Part shown: positions 5,586 through 6,608 of the stretch, piece by piece
Numbering within the stretch: the first letter of the stretch is position 1
Layout: each line of letters begins with the position of its first letter
NCBI GenBank assembly: GCA_003241595.1
Contig: QFOU01000070.1
Coordinates: forward strand, 1-6,608
Direction of reading: 5' to 3'
Source: Pseudomonas fluorescens
GTDB lineage: Bacteria > Pseudomonadota > Alphaproteobacteria > UBA2136 > UBA6156
Length of the DNA stretch: 6,608 bases
Made by a program: the position numbers and the translations under genes
Notes under the pieces: model-generated
The model's input: the letters and a program-made list of their open reading frames with translations, nothing else
The model's database searches: none
Told to the model about the DNA's origin: nothing

Positions 5586-6608
5586 AGCGCGGCAGCACAG
5601 GGGGCGGCAAGAGCTCCATATACTTCATCTTGTCATTATATTCCTGCAATTCTTTCCGCTGGTTAGTCACACTGTCGCGCACACCTTGCACCTGGTCGGT
5701 CAAGCGGTTGATGCTGCTTAATGCGGTCGTTACTGGCGCCAACGGCCCCGTTCCCACATAACTCGCACTCACCCCGGTACCCGCGGCCACAGCCCCTAAA
5801 CCGTCCGCCAACTGCGGCAATTGCGGCAGCACCGCCGCATATTTTTGCCCTAGTTTATCAAGAGCTTCACCATTCTTTGTCTGCCCATATGCATATCCCA
5901 AACGGAAGGCCGCCAACTGCGCGCCTGTATCACTCACTAACTGCGCCGGCGTCACACCCTCAAGCTTGGCCTGCAGCAAGGGAATGCTCTCATTCCACTT
6001 CCCACCTTGCCATGCTGCTTCCACCCGTAAATCACGCACCTCAACATCATTATTTGGCATCTTGGCCAAAGAGCGGGTCACACTTTCCGGACGCCGTAAT
6101 TTCAGAAGTAAGTCAGCCTCTAATAACTTCCACTGACGCTGTAACGCAGTGGTCGTCGCGGCATGCTGCCATTTATCAATAATCTTAATCCCATCCGCAG
6201 CACGCCCCATATTGCCATAAGCTTCCGCCAGCAATAACGAAAGGCGCCCCTGCGCAGGCGCATCAAGCTTGGCATACTGCAACTGCTGCTCTAAAATCGG
6301 CACAGCACGTTCCCACAAGTTGGCATCAACAAGCATCTTGGCCACCTGCTCATGCACCAAATCACCCCGCGTATCGTTCGGCACCAATTCGCTGAAGTCA
6401 TAGTACATACCTAAATAAGCTAAAGTGTCGTAAATTTTAGGGTTTTCAGGGTCAAATACACGTAAGAACGCTTGGGTCATGCGCCCGGTAATCGTTCCTA
6501 ATTCAGGCGTCCTTGGGAAAGCTTTAACCAGGGTCTGCCAGTAGAACAACGCCTCACGCGGCTCATTGGCCTTATCATACAGATCCGCAAGCATTCCTAA
6601 AACTTCAC
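5584..6608 (-). CDS. TPR-repeat protein, C-terminal 340 residues only
   Basis: The frame is open through the right edge: codons for E-V-L-G precede the first visible ATG (6594) and continue the helix, so that ATG is internal and the true start is outside. Helix-turn-helix repeats of TPR style are clear: LGMLADLYDKANEPREALFYWQ, then AKMLVDANLWERAVPILEQQ, LSLLLAEAYGNMGRAADGIK, WKLLEADLLLKLRRPESV and VEAAWQGGKWNESIPLLQAK. About 70 residues of Gly/Ala/Val-rich linker lead to a likely short coiled coil (INRLTDQVQGVRDSVTNQRK) and a proline-rich end (MELLPPPVLPR). TPR folds bind other proteins; the partner is unknown. It converges on fliP, so a flagellar role is only suggested by neighbourhood. Its leucines include many TTA/CTT codons, unlike the CTC/CTG-rich fliP. 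Confidence 0.85.
   Translation of the reverse strand, partial: EVLGMLADLYDKANEPREALFYWQTLVKAFPRTPELGTITGRMTQAFLRVFDPENPKIYDTLAYLGMYYDFSELVPNDTRGDLVHEQVAKMLVDANLWERAVPILEQQLQYAKLDAPAQGRLSLLLAEAYGNMGRAADGIKIIDKWQHAATTTALQRQWKLLEADLLLKLRRPESVTRSLAKMPNNDVEVRDLRVEAAWQGGKWNESIPLLQAKLEGVTPAQLVSDTGAQLAAFRLGYAYGQTKNGEALDKLGQKYAAVLPQLPQLADGLGAVAAGTGVSASYVGTGPLAPVTTALSSINRLTDQVQGVRDSVTNQRKELQEYNDKMKYMELLPPPVLPR

Noticed and set aside
6592..6594. ATG at 6594 as the start of the TPR protein
   Set aside because: The frame stays open upstream to the window edge with residues that continue the TPR helix, and no ribosome site is visible.

Overview
The window is a stretch of flagellar genes, almost certainly from an alphaproteobacterium. 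The evidence is the flgE/flgD/fliK and fliO/fliP protein signatures, a perfect CtrA-type box (TTAA-N7-TTAA) and a near-perfect sigma-54 promoter in the one divergent intergenic region, and a by-eye scarcity of GANTC, the CcrM methylation site. Genus cannot be told from the sequence. Coding is dense, with no RNA genes, insertion sequences or CRISPR seen, and no gene-free stretch longer than about 110 bases.

Layout. Bases 1-3780 are a leftward (minus-strand) unit read in the order fliK, flgD, flgE. These encode hook-length control, the hook cap and the hook protein; flgE runs off the left edge. Bases 3781-3891 are the regulatory gap. Bases 3892-5517 are a tight rightward unit of four genes: a 94-residue stand-alone copy of the FlhB C-terminal (switch) domain, an unrecognised 86-residue protein, fliO and fliP. 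A palindromic bidirectional terminator (5559-5585) closes this unit. It also ends the converging minus-strand gene for a large TPR-repeat protein, whose N-terminus lies beyond the right edge.

How it works together. FliO and FliP build the core of the flagellar export gate, an early assembly step. FlgD, FlgE and FliK make the hook, a later step. FliK tells FlhB when to stop exporting hook subunits, so a spare FlhB switch domain encoded back to back with fliK is suggestive. The regulatory gap fits this order of events: a CtrA box (3802-3816) placed to drive the early fliOP unit, and a sigma-54 promoter (3882-3897, minus strand) placed to drive the hook unit. The sigma-54 promoter contains the start codon of the FlhB-like gene, and the two promoters appear to point at each other, so the predicted transcripts overlap in antisense for a few tens of bases. 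This arrangement, the FlhB-like gene and the unknown 86-residue gene are the points most worth checking.
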